Assembly: GCA_035235625.1 (NCBI GenBank)
Contig: CP141147.1
Span: 7,429,001 to 7,493,000 of the forward strand
Reading direction: 5' to 3'
Source of the DNA: Saururus chinensis
Taxonomy: Eukaryota > Streptophyta > Magnoliopsida > Piperales > Saururaceae
DNA: 64,000 nucleotides
Positions within the stretch are counted from its first letter, which is position 1, and the number at the start of each line of letters is the position of its first letter. The position numbers were made by a program, and so were the translations under genes. This document shows, in pieces, positions 1-10,967 of this stretch. A model generated the notes under the pieces. It made no database searches, was not told the DNA's origin, and saw nothing but the letters and a program-made list of their open reading frames with translations.

Positions 1-534
1 CCTAGCCACCTCCCACCTGCGGCGTAATCTTCTGTAGGAATTGACTCTCTCTCGCGGTGTACTGGCTAGTCACAACCTCATCCTTCTTGTACTTACCCCT
101 CTCCTCTGTCTCCATCGTGGGTCATTGTGTGAGGAATAGCTAAAAAGAAGTCTAGTTTGGGGAGAGTTTGACGTGCTGGGTCAGGGGGAGATAGTAGAGG
201 ATGTCTAGGATTTAATATGGAGATGAATATGGCATGTGTAAGGTTGGTGATGGAATAATATAGACGACACTCCATCATGGGCCCCTACCTCATGAACTCA
301 AATAAGGGGTCCTCTGGTAATGAAGGCTGCCTGGAATAGTGTTTAGGTAGGAAGGATTTCGTATTTTTATGTTTTCAAGCTAGATGAAATAAATGAAACA
401 CATTGTTGGGGTTGCTATCAATCAAAGTCGTGACCTACCAACCTATGTGGTGGGAAAAACAACCATCTGTTTGAGTAAAACTGATAATTGAAACAATTGT
501 GCTGGAACGAGTCAACTGCTAACCTGTTGGTGAG

Positions 535-1028
535 ATGGATTCTGAGGAGCAACTTATGTTTTGTGTGTGGGGTGGACAATGGGATGCGAGTGGACGCAAG
601 TATGACGGAAGCAATGCACATTCATCTCCCATATTTGTTAAAAGCTCATTGTCATATAAAACAATGGCGACTAATTACACAAGGTAATAGGATGTTCTAC
701 TAAGGAATATTCTTTGAAAATGAGTTTTACATAGCCTTTAGCAATACCCATGGACTTGCCACCAACAGAAATAAATGATAAAAGGACTTTCCAATGTTTT
801 TTGAGAGATGCTAAGACAAGGTGTACTAGACTCCCATTGATCACAACAAAAGTGAGAACAGATAATGGAAATAAGGATTGTCATCCTTAACTGGATGGCA
901 GCCAAGAGCATGACAAGTTTAAGATCCTGAATGTTGTGGTGGATGTCCCTAGTAGTAGTTGTCGGGAAGAGGTGAACCCCAACGAAGATGTAAAGGATAT
1001 AGTTCGTAGTGGGGGGACGAAAAGCAAG
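535..1028 (+). pseudogene. Mutator-like (MULE) transposase N-terminal ORF, copy A, 5' part
   Basis: The frame from the ATG at 535 reads MDSEEQLMFCVWGGQWD followed by a K-Y-D-G block. This resembles the N-terminal domain of plant MuDR/MULE proteins (a glycine-rich strand, then Y-x-G, then 'SLSYxTM'). Against copy B, a one-base deletion near 668 shifts the frame, and a stop follows at once. Copy B has in-frame stops farther on, so both copies are dead. The frame later resumes (PNEDV...RSGG) and is cut at 1028 by the CACTA element; its continuation is at 8368-8684. No MULE catalytic domain is present. The family call rests on pattern only. Confidence 0.5.
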
Positions 1029-1720
1029 CACTACAACAAAAAGACCTTTTTGGTACAAATGTTTTTGCCACAAACACAATTTTGTCCCTAATAGTATATT
1101 TTTTGCGACGATTTTAAAACTTGTTGCAAAAACCAATGTACATAGCAAAATGTGAGTTTTTTTTGCGACAAATAGGTTTGTTTGTCGCTAAAAATTAGTC
1201 TTTTGCGACACATTATTAATTGTGTCACAAATGAGATATCCTTTTTGCGACAAAAATAAAGTCATTCCAAAAGATCATGAATTTTTGCCACAATAATTAA
1301 GTTTGTCGCAAAAGGTATATTTTTTTATGCTAATAATTTTTCCTCTAAATGTTTTTGGGACAACTTTAAACAGTCATCCCAAAAGCCTTGCAATTGAATA
1401 TTTTGCTGCAAATTAATGTTTGTCCCTAACATTTATTTTTTGGGACAAATGCTAATATTCATCCCAAAAGGATGTACTTTAAAAATAATATAGCATTTGC
1501 AACAACAAGCATAAATTGTGGCAAATACTGCCAAATTGTTTAAGATGAGTAAGTTGTTTTATGGCAATTAACAAAATTCAAAATATGTCCTAAATATCAT
1601 TTTATTTTATATTAAAAAACTATCTATTTGAGAGCATTTAAGAAATTTCTTATAAAAAGTGTACTTTTTGCAACAAGTTGGCTAGTTTGTGGCAAATAGG
1701 AGTTTTAATAAGAATTTTTA
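1029..1720. repeat. Left subterminal repeat array of the CACTA element
   Basis: Short motifs of the type TTTTGCGACAAA, TTTGTCGCAAA and TTTTTGGGACAAA recur in both orientations every 20-60 bp. In CACTA elements such arrays bind the element-encoded transposase. The matching array is at 7850-8364. Confidence 0.75.
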
Positions 1721-2159
1721 ATAATGGTAAAAAATAGTATTGAAATATTTTTTATTAAAATAAAAAATAGTTTAAATCAAAAATAATTTTTTCAAATGGA
1801 TTTCCCACTAAATTAACAAACTATAAAGATATTTATTATGCACATATTTTTATAGACTCCATTATGCGTATTTTTAATGAGTTTCCAAACACGTCATTTG
1901 TGGAATTTTTTTAATAAAAACTTTTATAGTTTATTTAAAATAAATAATTTTTTATACATGATTAAAGTTCTTTTTCAAAAAAAAATTATTATAAATATTT
2001 ATGTTTCTTATGTAGCACCATATATCATATGTAGGATATAATAAATTATATGAATATATATTATAATGTGTAAAAATAGATAAATAAATTAATTGATTGA
2101 TTAATATTTTCTATATAATATGTGATATTTAACTAATGATTAATATTTTCCAAATAAAA

Positions 2160-2880
2160 AATGGTTATTAGCGATTCTTTTAAAAACGTCACTAATAAGA
2201 AAATAATTTTAAAAATATATCCTGCCTTCGATGGGGGAGCCGGGCGAAGGGGAGGCAGAGAGAGGGAGGGAGAGTAGAAGGGAGAGGGAGCCAGGGGAGA
2301 AAGGGAGGATCAAGGAGGGGAGCTAAATTCTGAAGGAGAAACTAGCACCCGGGAGCCTCACTCTTAGCCGGCAAAAGGGGAGTGAAGGGAGGGGGGACCT
2401 GAAAGAGGGATGGGTCGGGGGGAGAAGAGTGGGATGGTGCTAAAATATGGCAATCAAGGTGTATCAGGCACTACCCCCCTTTCTCACAGGACAAGGGGGA
2501 GAACCTAGTCGGGGAGTAATCGGGGCATTCGATTGATGGCTTAGGCAGAGGCAAATGGAGGGGTGGGGAAGCTGGTAATAAGGGTTGGGGGTGAGGGGGT
2601 ATATAGCATTGGCGAAATTTCCCTTCCCTCCCTTTTGTCCACGCTTCAATTTAAAGCGTCGCAAAAGGGGAAAAAAATATAGGGGGAGAGAGAGAGAGGG
2701 AGGGAGGGAAAGAGAGAGAGATAGAGAGAGAGAGGAATAGGTAAACAGGAAACAATAAAATTAGTACACTATTGGCGATGCTTCATAAGAAACATTTCAA
2801 ATTGTATATATTTATTTTTTTAAATATATATACTATTAGTTATGCTTATTAAGAAGCGCCACTGGATTTGCTTGTCTATG
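2160..2880. repeat. GC/GA-rich nested fragment with 'TTAGCGAC'-type motifs
   Basis: An AT-rich context gives way to a G-rich block (about 2220-2420) and a GA microsatellite (about 2680-2735). It is bordered by diverged motifs related to AGCGAYGC...GCGTCRCT, the repeat type that marks the CACTA-family elements at 24021, 46064 and 52706. It is probably a fragment of that second family nested inside this element. No ends or target duplication could be found. Confidence 0.45.
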
Positions 2881-3242
2881 TCGTGATACGTGCATAATTA
2901 GCGCACGATGCACAATGCATCGGGCACATCACAAATCCAGCTGCAAGTCAAGGTTGTGTTGAAAACCAAAATCTGACTTGAGATTGACCCGGGTTTTGTT
3001 GAATCCAAGAAAAAATATTTGAGTAAATCTCAGGTACAACATGTGAAAAACCCAAGAACGAACTAAACTTGAGTTCCTACTTAAATTACAAAATCATATT
3101 TAACTTATATAATTTTTTCTAATTGTTCATAGATAGAATAGACCCAAAATAAGGTCAGTTTGGCTTTAATTATTAGAATCAATGCGACTCAAGATAGACT
3201 CTTAATTCTTATTTCGGGTTTTTGGGTTTCTTTGCTCTTATA
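2881..3242. other. Non-coding stretch inside the CACTA element
   Basis: AT-rich sequence with scattered 'GACCCGGGTT' and 'ACCCGAAT' words, similar to the hAT-derived sequence nearby. I see no gene or complete element. Confidence 0.4.
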
Positions 3243-3498
3243 TAGGGATGCCACTGGGTCAGGTTCAGGTCAAGTTTTGCTAAACACTTAAACCCGAATC
3301 TAACCTGGATAGTTATTCAGGTTAAATTTGGAAACCAAAATTCGACTCATTAGTGTCATGTCGGGTTAAATTTAATAAATGATAATCTTGAATCCAACCC
3401 TAATTGCAATTCGGGTTAAATTTAAAAACTCAAACCTAACTCATTAAGGACAAGTAAAGTCGGGTTTTATAGCATGCCCAACCCGAGTGGCATCCCTA
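3243..3498. mobile_element. hAT-type MITE, 256 bp
   Basis: It starts TAGGGATGCCACTGGGT and ends with GTGGCATCCCTA, giving an inverted repeat of about 12 bp. It is flanked by an 8-bp duplication, CTCTTATA (3235-3242) and CTCTTATC (3499-3506), with one mismatch. An 8-bp duplication and a TAGGG-type end are typical of the hAT superfamily. The interior is rich in GGGTTAAATTT and has no ORF. A related, larger element is at 59683-60558. Confidence 0.8.
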
Positions 3499-3728
3499 CT
3501 CTTATCACAGGATGGGTTGGGTCCAGTTCCTATAATAAGTAGGTCCAATAAATTTGGTTCCTACGTGAGGTCGGGTCCAAAAACTTAAACTCCCATATTA
3601 GGTCGGGCCTATACCTGAGCCAAAATGCAACCCCATTAAAACCTGTTACATAAAATGAATACTTCACTTGCTTGCACTAGGCCATGAGCAAGATTCCCGC
3701 GCAAATAAATTTTCCTCTTCCGCCAATA

Positions 3729-4235
3729 GCCCTCTCCCGCCAGTAGCCCACTCGGCCATGATGATCTGTTCAGTGGTCTCCAAGATTTCGAAAATCTGCT
3801 TGTCCGTTTTGCCCTAATAGCTCTTCCACTGCTCTGCTCTACATGATCCTGCTCTGCTCTACGTGATCCTGCTCTGCTACACTCCACTCCCACAACCTTC
3901 TTCCCTCCACGGCACTATAAGCCCCAACCTTGACAATCCTCCTCTTTATTGGCCTCTCCCACCAGTAGTCCACTTGGCCACGATGATCTGTTCAATGGCC
4001 TCCAAGATTTCGGAAGTTTGCTAGTCCGTTTTGCCCTAATAGCTCTTCCCCTGATCTGCTCTGATCCTTCTCTGCTCTGCGTAATCATGCTCTGCTGCAA
4101 TAGGGCTTCCAATGGCATTGATGACATTTTGATTCTGGGTTCATCGTGCTACAATCGGCCTCCCACCTCCAGGCCCACAACCTTCTTCCCTCCACGGCAC
4201 TGCAAGCCCCAACCTTGACAATCCTCCTCTTTATT
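3729..4235. repeat. Imperfect tandem duplication (2 units)
   Basis: Unit 1 (about 3729-3950) and unit 2 (about 3951-4235) share a start like CCTCTCCCRCCAGTAG, a middle ending CCCTAATAGCTCTTCC and an end ACAATCCTCCTCTTTATT. Unit 2 carries about 60 extra bases near 4105-4165. Both strands are open over parts of this region, but the frames follow the repeat, so I treat those ORFs as incidental. Confidence 0.75.
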
Positions 4236-5715
4236 AACCATCTTCATCTTTAGTTTGCACTGCTGCAATTAGATTTTGGGCTACTAGTTATTTCGTGAAA
4301 GCCAGGTTATCCTCATCTTCACATCTTTGTCCCTCTGAAGATTTTCTGGGATATTTTCTTTAACCAAAACATCTTCCTTGTTGTCTCTTTATCAATTTGC
4401 AGAGTCGAAGGTGGTATTTTTAATGTTGGATTCAAACTGAATTTCATACTTTAAAGACCTTCAGTGCACAGGCAGAGGTGAGGAAACTATCTATTTGTAG
4501 CCTTGCTTGATTTATTTATTTATGGTTGCAAAAATTTCTTTGGGGTACATGTGTGGCTATAGTTTAGTGGTGAGAATTCCACGTTGTGTGAAATTTTTGA
4601 TTTTATTGATAACATATATACATGAATGAAAGATTTAGCAGCCAAAAAAGATTGAGGAAGACCCATGTATGTACGTATTATAAACAAATTATAAAACTAA
4701 AAGACATTACTCAGGACCTTTGCTTAACTTTCCTGCTGCTTAAAGTCATTAGATATTAAAAATACAACAATTTATAGGTGCATGCACTAGCATTAGCATT
4801 TTCCTACTATTTTGTGCTGCCACCAGGATATCCAAAGCACTAGCATTTTCTTCTTCATTTTACTTTACACTTTTTGAAATTTTATCATATCTTTTTGTTA
4901 CATTTTTTCCCTACTTCCATTGAAAGACATTGAAGCCACTCATTTGAATTAGATGCCTTACACTATAGAACTGAGAGTATGGCCTTTTTATTATTGCATT
5001 TAAGTTAACATTAGAAAGCTTAGTGTGTTGTTGTAGGCCTTATGCAGGTATTATTGCAATTGTAAAATAATTTTCCTTTTGCAATTGCCATTTGTGCTTT
5101 TTATGGCCACAAAATGTAGATATTCTTTCACTAAAAAATTTATTTGTACTTATTTATGTGAGCTACAAATTCAGTCTTGCATTGGATATGGTATCTCATT
5201 GCTATAATGGCATGAATTAATTTGTTATATCAATAATTTCTTGTTGTAATCAGGTTCTTTAAATTTTGAACAGTCATTAAAAAGTCATGCAGCTTATTCT
5301 TTTCAAGGAAGTGAAAGTCAAACAGAAAAGTAAGTGCAACAGCTTATTGTTTGATTAGTCGCTCTTAGAGCAGGGATAAATACATTAGTAAATGTTAAAT
5401 GATTATCCCCTTCAATTACTTGTGCCTTTAAGCATTTTTATTTCAGAGTAATGGCATTGTTATTGTCAAGTATAACTGGTTGTCTTTTTTATATGATTTC
5501 GCTGTCAAAAAACTAAAAAAGAAAATAAAATGTCATTTGCTTGTGACCTGGTTTTCTTTTCCAGTTTCGTTGAGATGTATCTTAGGCCACCCATCTGTAC
5601 GATGAGAAGAAGCTAAGATTAATGATAGGATAAAGATGAGGCAATCTTGGTCTTGGACTTGATCTTTTTGTTCCTCTTGTGATTGGTGCTTGGTGGGTTC
5701 TGTTTGTGATACAAC
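4236..5715 (+). other. Intron-like captured DNA, source unknown
   Basis: T-rich, intron-like sequence with a few acceptor/donor-bounded stretches. One, about 5254-5330, is open and ends at a GTAAGT donor. It may be more of the captured locus upstream of the TGH-like exons. No protein identity is recognisable. Confidence 0.3.
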
Positions 5716-7155
5716 TTGGCAAGCGACGATCAAATTCCGAGAAGCAAGCCATCTTTCTCCATTTGCTATGGTGGGGCTGTAGAAGTTTCTGCTAATACAA
5801 TTGAAAAAAAGCAAGAGGTATTCCCTTTCTTTCCCTCCTTGTCCAACTCTTTGTTCACTGAAATGTTTTGTCTATGCCAGATAGTTTCACTTGTGTGTTT
5901 CCATTTTTCTTCCAACATTTTAGTTTTTTGCAACCCATACCAACTCACGAAAACACTATTCTTCCCTCACTTTTTCATGTTTGATGACTCCGAACAGCTT
6001 TCCTACTGAAATTGTCAAGCTCACTTTTATCAATGTAGTATGTTCGTTTACATCAATAGTTTGAATATGTGATTCATGCCAGCGAAATTTGCTTGAAGTT
6101 ATTCTGAAACCTAAAATCAGGAAAATAAGTTCTAAATATGTCGCTTGTCCTTGCCTACAAAACGTTGACTTGACAAAGAAATTTTGTTTGGTTGTACTTA
6201 TTAGATTTTTCTCAATAATTTATGTTTTTTTACAATGATTTGGGGACTTATTTTTTGCCCATTAGTTCTGTATGTCATAATTATTGTCTTATACTGTTTC
6301 CTATCACTTGAAACTCTTAAGTTTGATTTATGGTTTAAATAATCCTGGATAATTGTCAATATTTTTTACTGTAGATGCCTTCCCTGAACAATCATTCTTT
6401 TAATATATAATAGAAAAATTATCCTTTCCCCCTTTTCTGCTTAAGTTTTTATGTTTTAATTTTCACATCATTTATACTATATGATGTTTGGGTTTTTTAG
6501 GTTACAGATGAGGAGGGGCGGAGACACTTCCATGGAGCATTTACAGGAGGTTTTTCTGCTGGATATTACAACACTGTTGAATCAAAAGAAGGTACATTTT
6601 CATTTAATTTTATACTTTGCTAGTTTGTGGTGCCTAAGATGCAGGGACTTATTTGTATTATGATGATAAATTTGCAGGATGAACCCCCCAACCATTTACA
6701 TCATCTCGAAAAAAGAGAGCGGAAGTAAAAGAACAGAGTGTATATAATTTTCTGGATGATGATGAAAAATCTGTACGTGTTATTGGCAATTCCTATTGCA
6801 AATTTGAAGTAGATGAAACTCTGTTTAGAAAAATCTCTAATGTTGACATTTCTACTGATACTTGGCAACAATAAATTCTACTGCCATAATTTTTTATGAT
6901 GTAACAATCATAAAAATTTGTACGAGACATGGGAGAAGAGATCATCAGAATATTGCTTTTGCTCTTTTTTGTCTTTTTATTAATATTTTTGCTTTGATCT
7001 CCCCTTTCTTCACCATATATTTGTCTCAAATAATCCAATTTCTTTGTTTAGGAACTAGAGGACCGTGGTTGGGGAACATCTTCACTTTTTGATGCGTTTG
7101 GATTTACTGCTGTAGAAGTTGCCCGTAGACAAGTTGAGAAGGAAGTAAATAAAAG
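5716..7155 (+). pseudogene. TGH: Captured TOUGH (TGH) G-patch protein gene fragment, 5' exons
   Basis: Four exon-like blocks with GT-AG borders: 5716-5817, 6501-6591, 6678-6772 and 7052-7155. Joined, they stay in one frame and carry [19 protein letters not shown], then a [10 protein letters not shown] block, a TSSRKKRAEVKEQSVYNFLD block and FDAFGFTAVEVARRQ. This order and wording match the N-terminal conserved domain of plant TGH, an RNA-binding G-patch protein of microRNA and splicing pathways. The Trp codon normally following KEG is TGA (6680-6682), a nonsense mutation. The downstream G-patch and SWAP domains are missing. The first block is in phase, but apart from its last residues (KKQE) I do not recognise it, so it may come from another gene. 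Introns are retained, so capture was from genomic DNA. Confidence 0.82.
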
Positions 7156-7849
7156 GTTGTCCCAAACTCTATTGCTTTCAATTCTCTTTCTTGTATAAGG
7201 CCAGTGTGCAAACTATTATATTTCTACCAAGTGGCACATGATTGATGGTAAATTCTATAATTTGACTTATGAAGATTTATGTGTTATCTTGACTACTTCT
7301 TTAACTGTCCCCTTTATCTGTTTTAGATTTTTTTATCAAAATTCTATAGCAACTGCATAGGCACTATTAATGGTTGAGTTTCTTGATATGAGCTACATTT
7401 TGTTGCTAAAGCTTCTATCATATAATAGTTTTGGCTTCAATTTCTAGTTTTTTTAAACTGGCTTGATGCAAATTCTGCTTCAGATTGACTCTGATTGAGA
7501 AAAGCATATCTCTTATCCTTGCCATGTTTTAATTTCTGGTCATCGATTTGTTGAGTACAACGGGTCTTATGAATGAGGTGGTCTTGGCATTTCGAGAGGT
7601 AGACCTGATCCTCATGTGCAATTGTGAACTTGAACTCATATATTGCAGCTTATTTCTTCATGTTCTTATTGTTCTTATGCATTATTTTTTTTCGTGGTTA
7701 AATTATATGCAAACAAGATTTATCTTTTTGATAATTTTAAAAAAGCTATGCTCTTGAGCTGTTGTATCTTAGTTAAGTTTAATTTGAAATTTTATTAATT
7801 TTTTTTAATATATTTTTTTTATAAAAAAATATTTTTTTTTAAATTTTTA
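7156..7849 (+). other. Captured intronic DNA after the last TGH-like exon
   Basis: T-rich sequence that follows the donor at 7156 and has no further recognisable TGH exon. The captured fragment therefore seems to end in an intron. A run of poly-T/A near 7790-7850 leads into the right subterminal repeats. Confidence 0.45.
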
Positions 7850-8364
7850 ATGTTTTTGCAACGAACTTTTTTCGTCCCAAATAGTCTTCTATATACCTTT
7901 TGCGATGGACTTATTTGTCACAAATTCTAAAGACAATAAATCCAAAGTTGTTTTTTGCAACAAGATGCATTTGTGGCAAATATATTTTTTCTGTTTTGGG
8001 ATGATTAATTATTGTCGCAAATACTACATGTTTATAATTCTTAAAAAAGGGTTTTTGCAACAAGTTTATTTTTGTCGCAAAAACAAATTTTTTTAAAAAA
8101 TTTTTGCGACAAATTTTTGGGATTTATCCAAATATAATTATTGTATTTTTGCGACAAAAAACTTGATCTTTTGCAATGGATAAAGTTGTCGCAAATACAT
8201 ACTTTTTAGGACGAAATTAATTTTGTTGCAAAAAACCTTTTGAGACGAGCCTTTTGCGACAACGTTGGGACGAGCAAATTGTTGTCGCAAAAAACCTTTC
8301 GGGACGAAATTGTTATCTTTTGCAACAAAAAAATTTGTGGCAAAAGAGCAAATTTGTTGTAATG
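7850..8364. repeat. Right subterminal repeat array of the CACTA element
   Basis: Many copies of TTTTGCGACAAA, TTTGCAACAAG and TTTGTCGCAAA in both orientations, denser than at the left end. It ends at AAATTTGTTGTAATG. Confidence 0.78.
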
Positions 8365-8367
8365 AAG

Positions 8368-8684
8368 CACTAATTCACATGTGTACATGGGGGTGGGGAA
8401 AAAAAAATAATCCCACAATGGATTTGAGTGTTGATGTAGAAGTTGATGACCTATTGCATGAGGCCATCGAGATGGAGGCAAAAAATCTTCCTCTTGCATA
8501 CTTATATTTGCAATCTGGTTACAAGGTGGAACTTGTCCCCATTGCAAGCGTTGAAAATGTTGATGTCAAAGCATCAATATGTAAAGAGTTTTTTTCCAAC
8601 ACAATGGATGACAATGTTGTAGTCAATAATGATGGAGGCCATGAGCTTGATGAAGAATACCCTTATTGGGATCAATTGGATTGA
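8368..8684 (+). pseudogene. MULE-like ORF remnant, copy A, 3' part
   Basis: Continuation of the frame interrupted at 1028. It is an acidic segment (MDLSVDVEVDDLLHEAIEME ... DPYWDQLD-type end; here EYPYWDQLD) that stops at 8682-8684. Copy B has the same text at 36977-37356. It looks like the acidic linker after the N-terminal domain of a MULE protein. No catalytic DDE region follows. Confidence 0.5.
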
Positions 8685-10967
8685 CAAAATTATGATAAGG
8701 ATGCATACATTACATGAGGCACACAATGAGATTGGGGGATGCAAGTGGAGTACATGTAATAGATGGAAGGAGAGAGGTTATAAGTGACTCTGCTCCTACG
8801 TTAACCCAAGTCCGATTGGCATAAATGAAAGAAAAACATTGGTAAGTATATGAAGCATATTGTGTAATTGGTGGTAAAGTATATATGTGCAATTTAAAAG
8901 TTGACGATTGTTAGTAACTTATAGTACTTTGACATGCAGGGAAGATAATGACACACATAGAGCCAAGGTGACCTTTTCATGCAATAACATTACTGGAGAT
9001 GAATTTGCTATGAGGAGATCATCAACGTCAAATGTATGTTTAGGGAAAAATCTGGCTCCAAAATAGAATCCAAGGTAGTATTATCTCATAAACAATTTGT
9101 CTGTTACCAAATATACTTGTATCCCCATGAAATTTCCCAAATCATAGTGTTATATATTAGAAAATGTCAGTAGGATGTCAATAGTATCTAAAGTCTAACT
9201 TCAGATGGTCATAACTTCCTTAACTTAACTTCGATTTATGTATTTTTGGGGAAACTACTAAGATATTTCTGTCTACTTTAGAAAAATTTAATATCAAAAC
9301 CCAGTTTGTAGAAAAAGTTATATTATTAAAAATATCTAAAGATCAGATTGGTAGGCGTTGATAAGTCATCGACAACACCTTAGGTCCAACTTTTAACGAT
9401 TATAATTCATTTTTATAAACTTTGATTAGTCCATTATTAAAGGCGTTTCAAAATTATTTCTATCTAGTTTAGATCAAGTTTCGTACTAAAACTATAATCA
9501 TGGAATAAGTTATTGCATTGAGAAAGCCCAAAAGTCAAGCTCACTAATTTTCACATGAAGTCTAAAATTTCTTTGATGTTACATCAACTATAACTTTACC
9601 ATCATAGCTCCAATTTGTGCATGTTCAGTGGCTCCTCGAAGCTCTTTTGTCTACATTTCAATGCTAAGTCTCATACCCAAATTATATTAACATAGAAAGT
9701 TATTTTAATGAGAAGACATAAATGTCAAACTCATTAATTTCCGTATGGCAGAATAGAGAATTTAGAAAATTCTTTAGTGTTATACATCCAATATGCACTC
9801 AACATGCTTCCCAAAGCATACCGATGAGAGAGAGAGGTGAAAGAGGGGCTGAGATTGAGAGAAAGACTTTCTCCCTTCCCTTCTTCTTCCTTCTTTCCAC
9901 ATGAGAGAGAAGAGGCTGGAGTAGGAAGGCAACGGCCATCCTTCTACATGCAGAAAGAGAAAGCGCTGGAGGGAGTAGGCCTGCTGGTCCAAAAGAAGGG
10001 CGGAGAGAGGGCTGGCTGCGGCTGGTCTTTTTTTTTTTTGGTTTGTTCTTCATGTGTGATAGGGATGAGGGAGAGAGTCCAATCAAACTAACCAACTGTC
10101 TTGGTTTTACGTGAGATAGGGAAGAGTGAGAGAGGCCAATTTAAAAACCAACACCAGCGATTTGTTTCACGAGGAATGGAACATATAGGAAGAATCCAAT
10201 CCAAAAGCCAACTACCTTGGCGGATCCGGATAAAACAGAAAACGAGGGAGACAGGGGAGCTGATTAGCTACAATTTGGTTTGACCAAATCCTAGTTTAAC
10301 TCCCCCTAACCACCTCTCCTCTACCTTTTGATGGGCTTGGGCGTAGCCTGTTAAGGTCCTTGTACATATATCTCGTGTAGATGTCTCTGACAAAGGTATA
10401 AGCTCAACTCATTGGGCTCATTGAGGCCTAATACATCACACACATCTATGCCTGTAGCATACACCATATGAGACCCACTAAGCTTAAACTCTATTATACT
10501 GGGCTCAACAAAGTTTATGTGGCAATAACATATTAACTAATATGCATAACATATGTGTGTACGTATACAGAGAGGTGGGTCCCACTTAAACCTAAAGTGT
10601 GGGCCGGTGCCGTGTGCACTGGGAGGTGGGTCCCACTTAGAATAAATATAGAGGGTAGGCGGGAGGCATTACCACCCCTACATACTATGGACGTTATGAA
10701 TAAGTTGGTAAAGAATGATTTTTTCTCCGATAAAGACTTAATACCCCAAAAATATTAATTAAGAAAGTGAGTAATAAGGTGTTGGTAAGCCATGCATGCT
10801 TTCTTACTTTACTCGTTGTTAGTTGTGGGTGTCCCATCTCATCCTGGCTTGTCTTCTTATGCAGGAGTCCTTGTTTGATATCTTCTTTAAATCGAAGGAA
10901 GCATCAGCCATCGGCATAAGCAACTTCGAAGAGAGAAGGCCAGCAGCTCTGAATTTCCACCACATTA
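8685..10967. other. Intergenic region upstream of ALDH, duplicated in copy B
   Basis: No gene is seen; the short ORFs here are not conserved in frame with 37357-39344 and 42858-43087. The last 150 bp before the ALDH ATG are well conserved between copies and probably include the 5' leader. A TTATGCAG|GAG acceptor-like site at 10856-10866 could end a leader intron. No convincing TATA box could be assigned. Confidence 0.5.

Larger units (their letters stand above)
1029..8364. mobile_element. CACTA (En/Spm-type) element with captured gene fragments, 7,336 bp
   Basis: The left end is CACTACAACAAAAAG and the right end is AAATTTGTTGTAATG, so the terminal inverted repeats are about 12 bp with one decayed base in the final CACTA pentamer. 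The 3-bp target duplication AAG is at 1026-1028 and 8365-8367. Copy B keeps the empty site (a single AAG before the CACCAATTCAC stretch near 37036), which fixes both ends. Subterminal arrays of TTTTGCGACAAA-type motifs lie at both ends. No transposase ORF is visible, so it is non-autonomous. The interior carries a hAT MITE, a tandem duplication and exons of a TGH-like gene. Confidence 0.92.

Noticed and set aside
93..278. Minus-strand 61-codon ORF, also present at 32873-33058
   Set aside because: Conserved only because the DNA is duplicated; product has no motif and lies upstream of the MULE remnant on the other strand.
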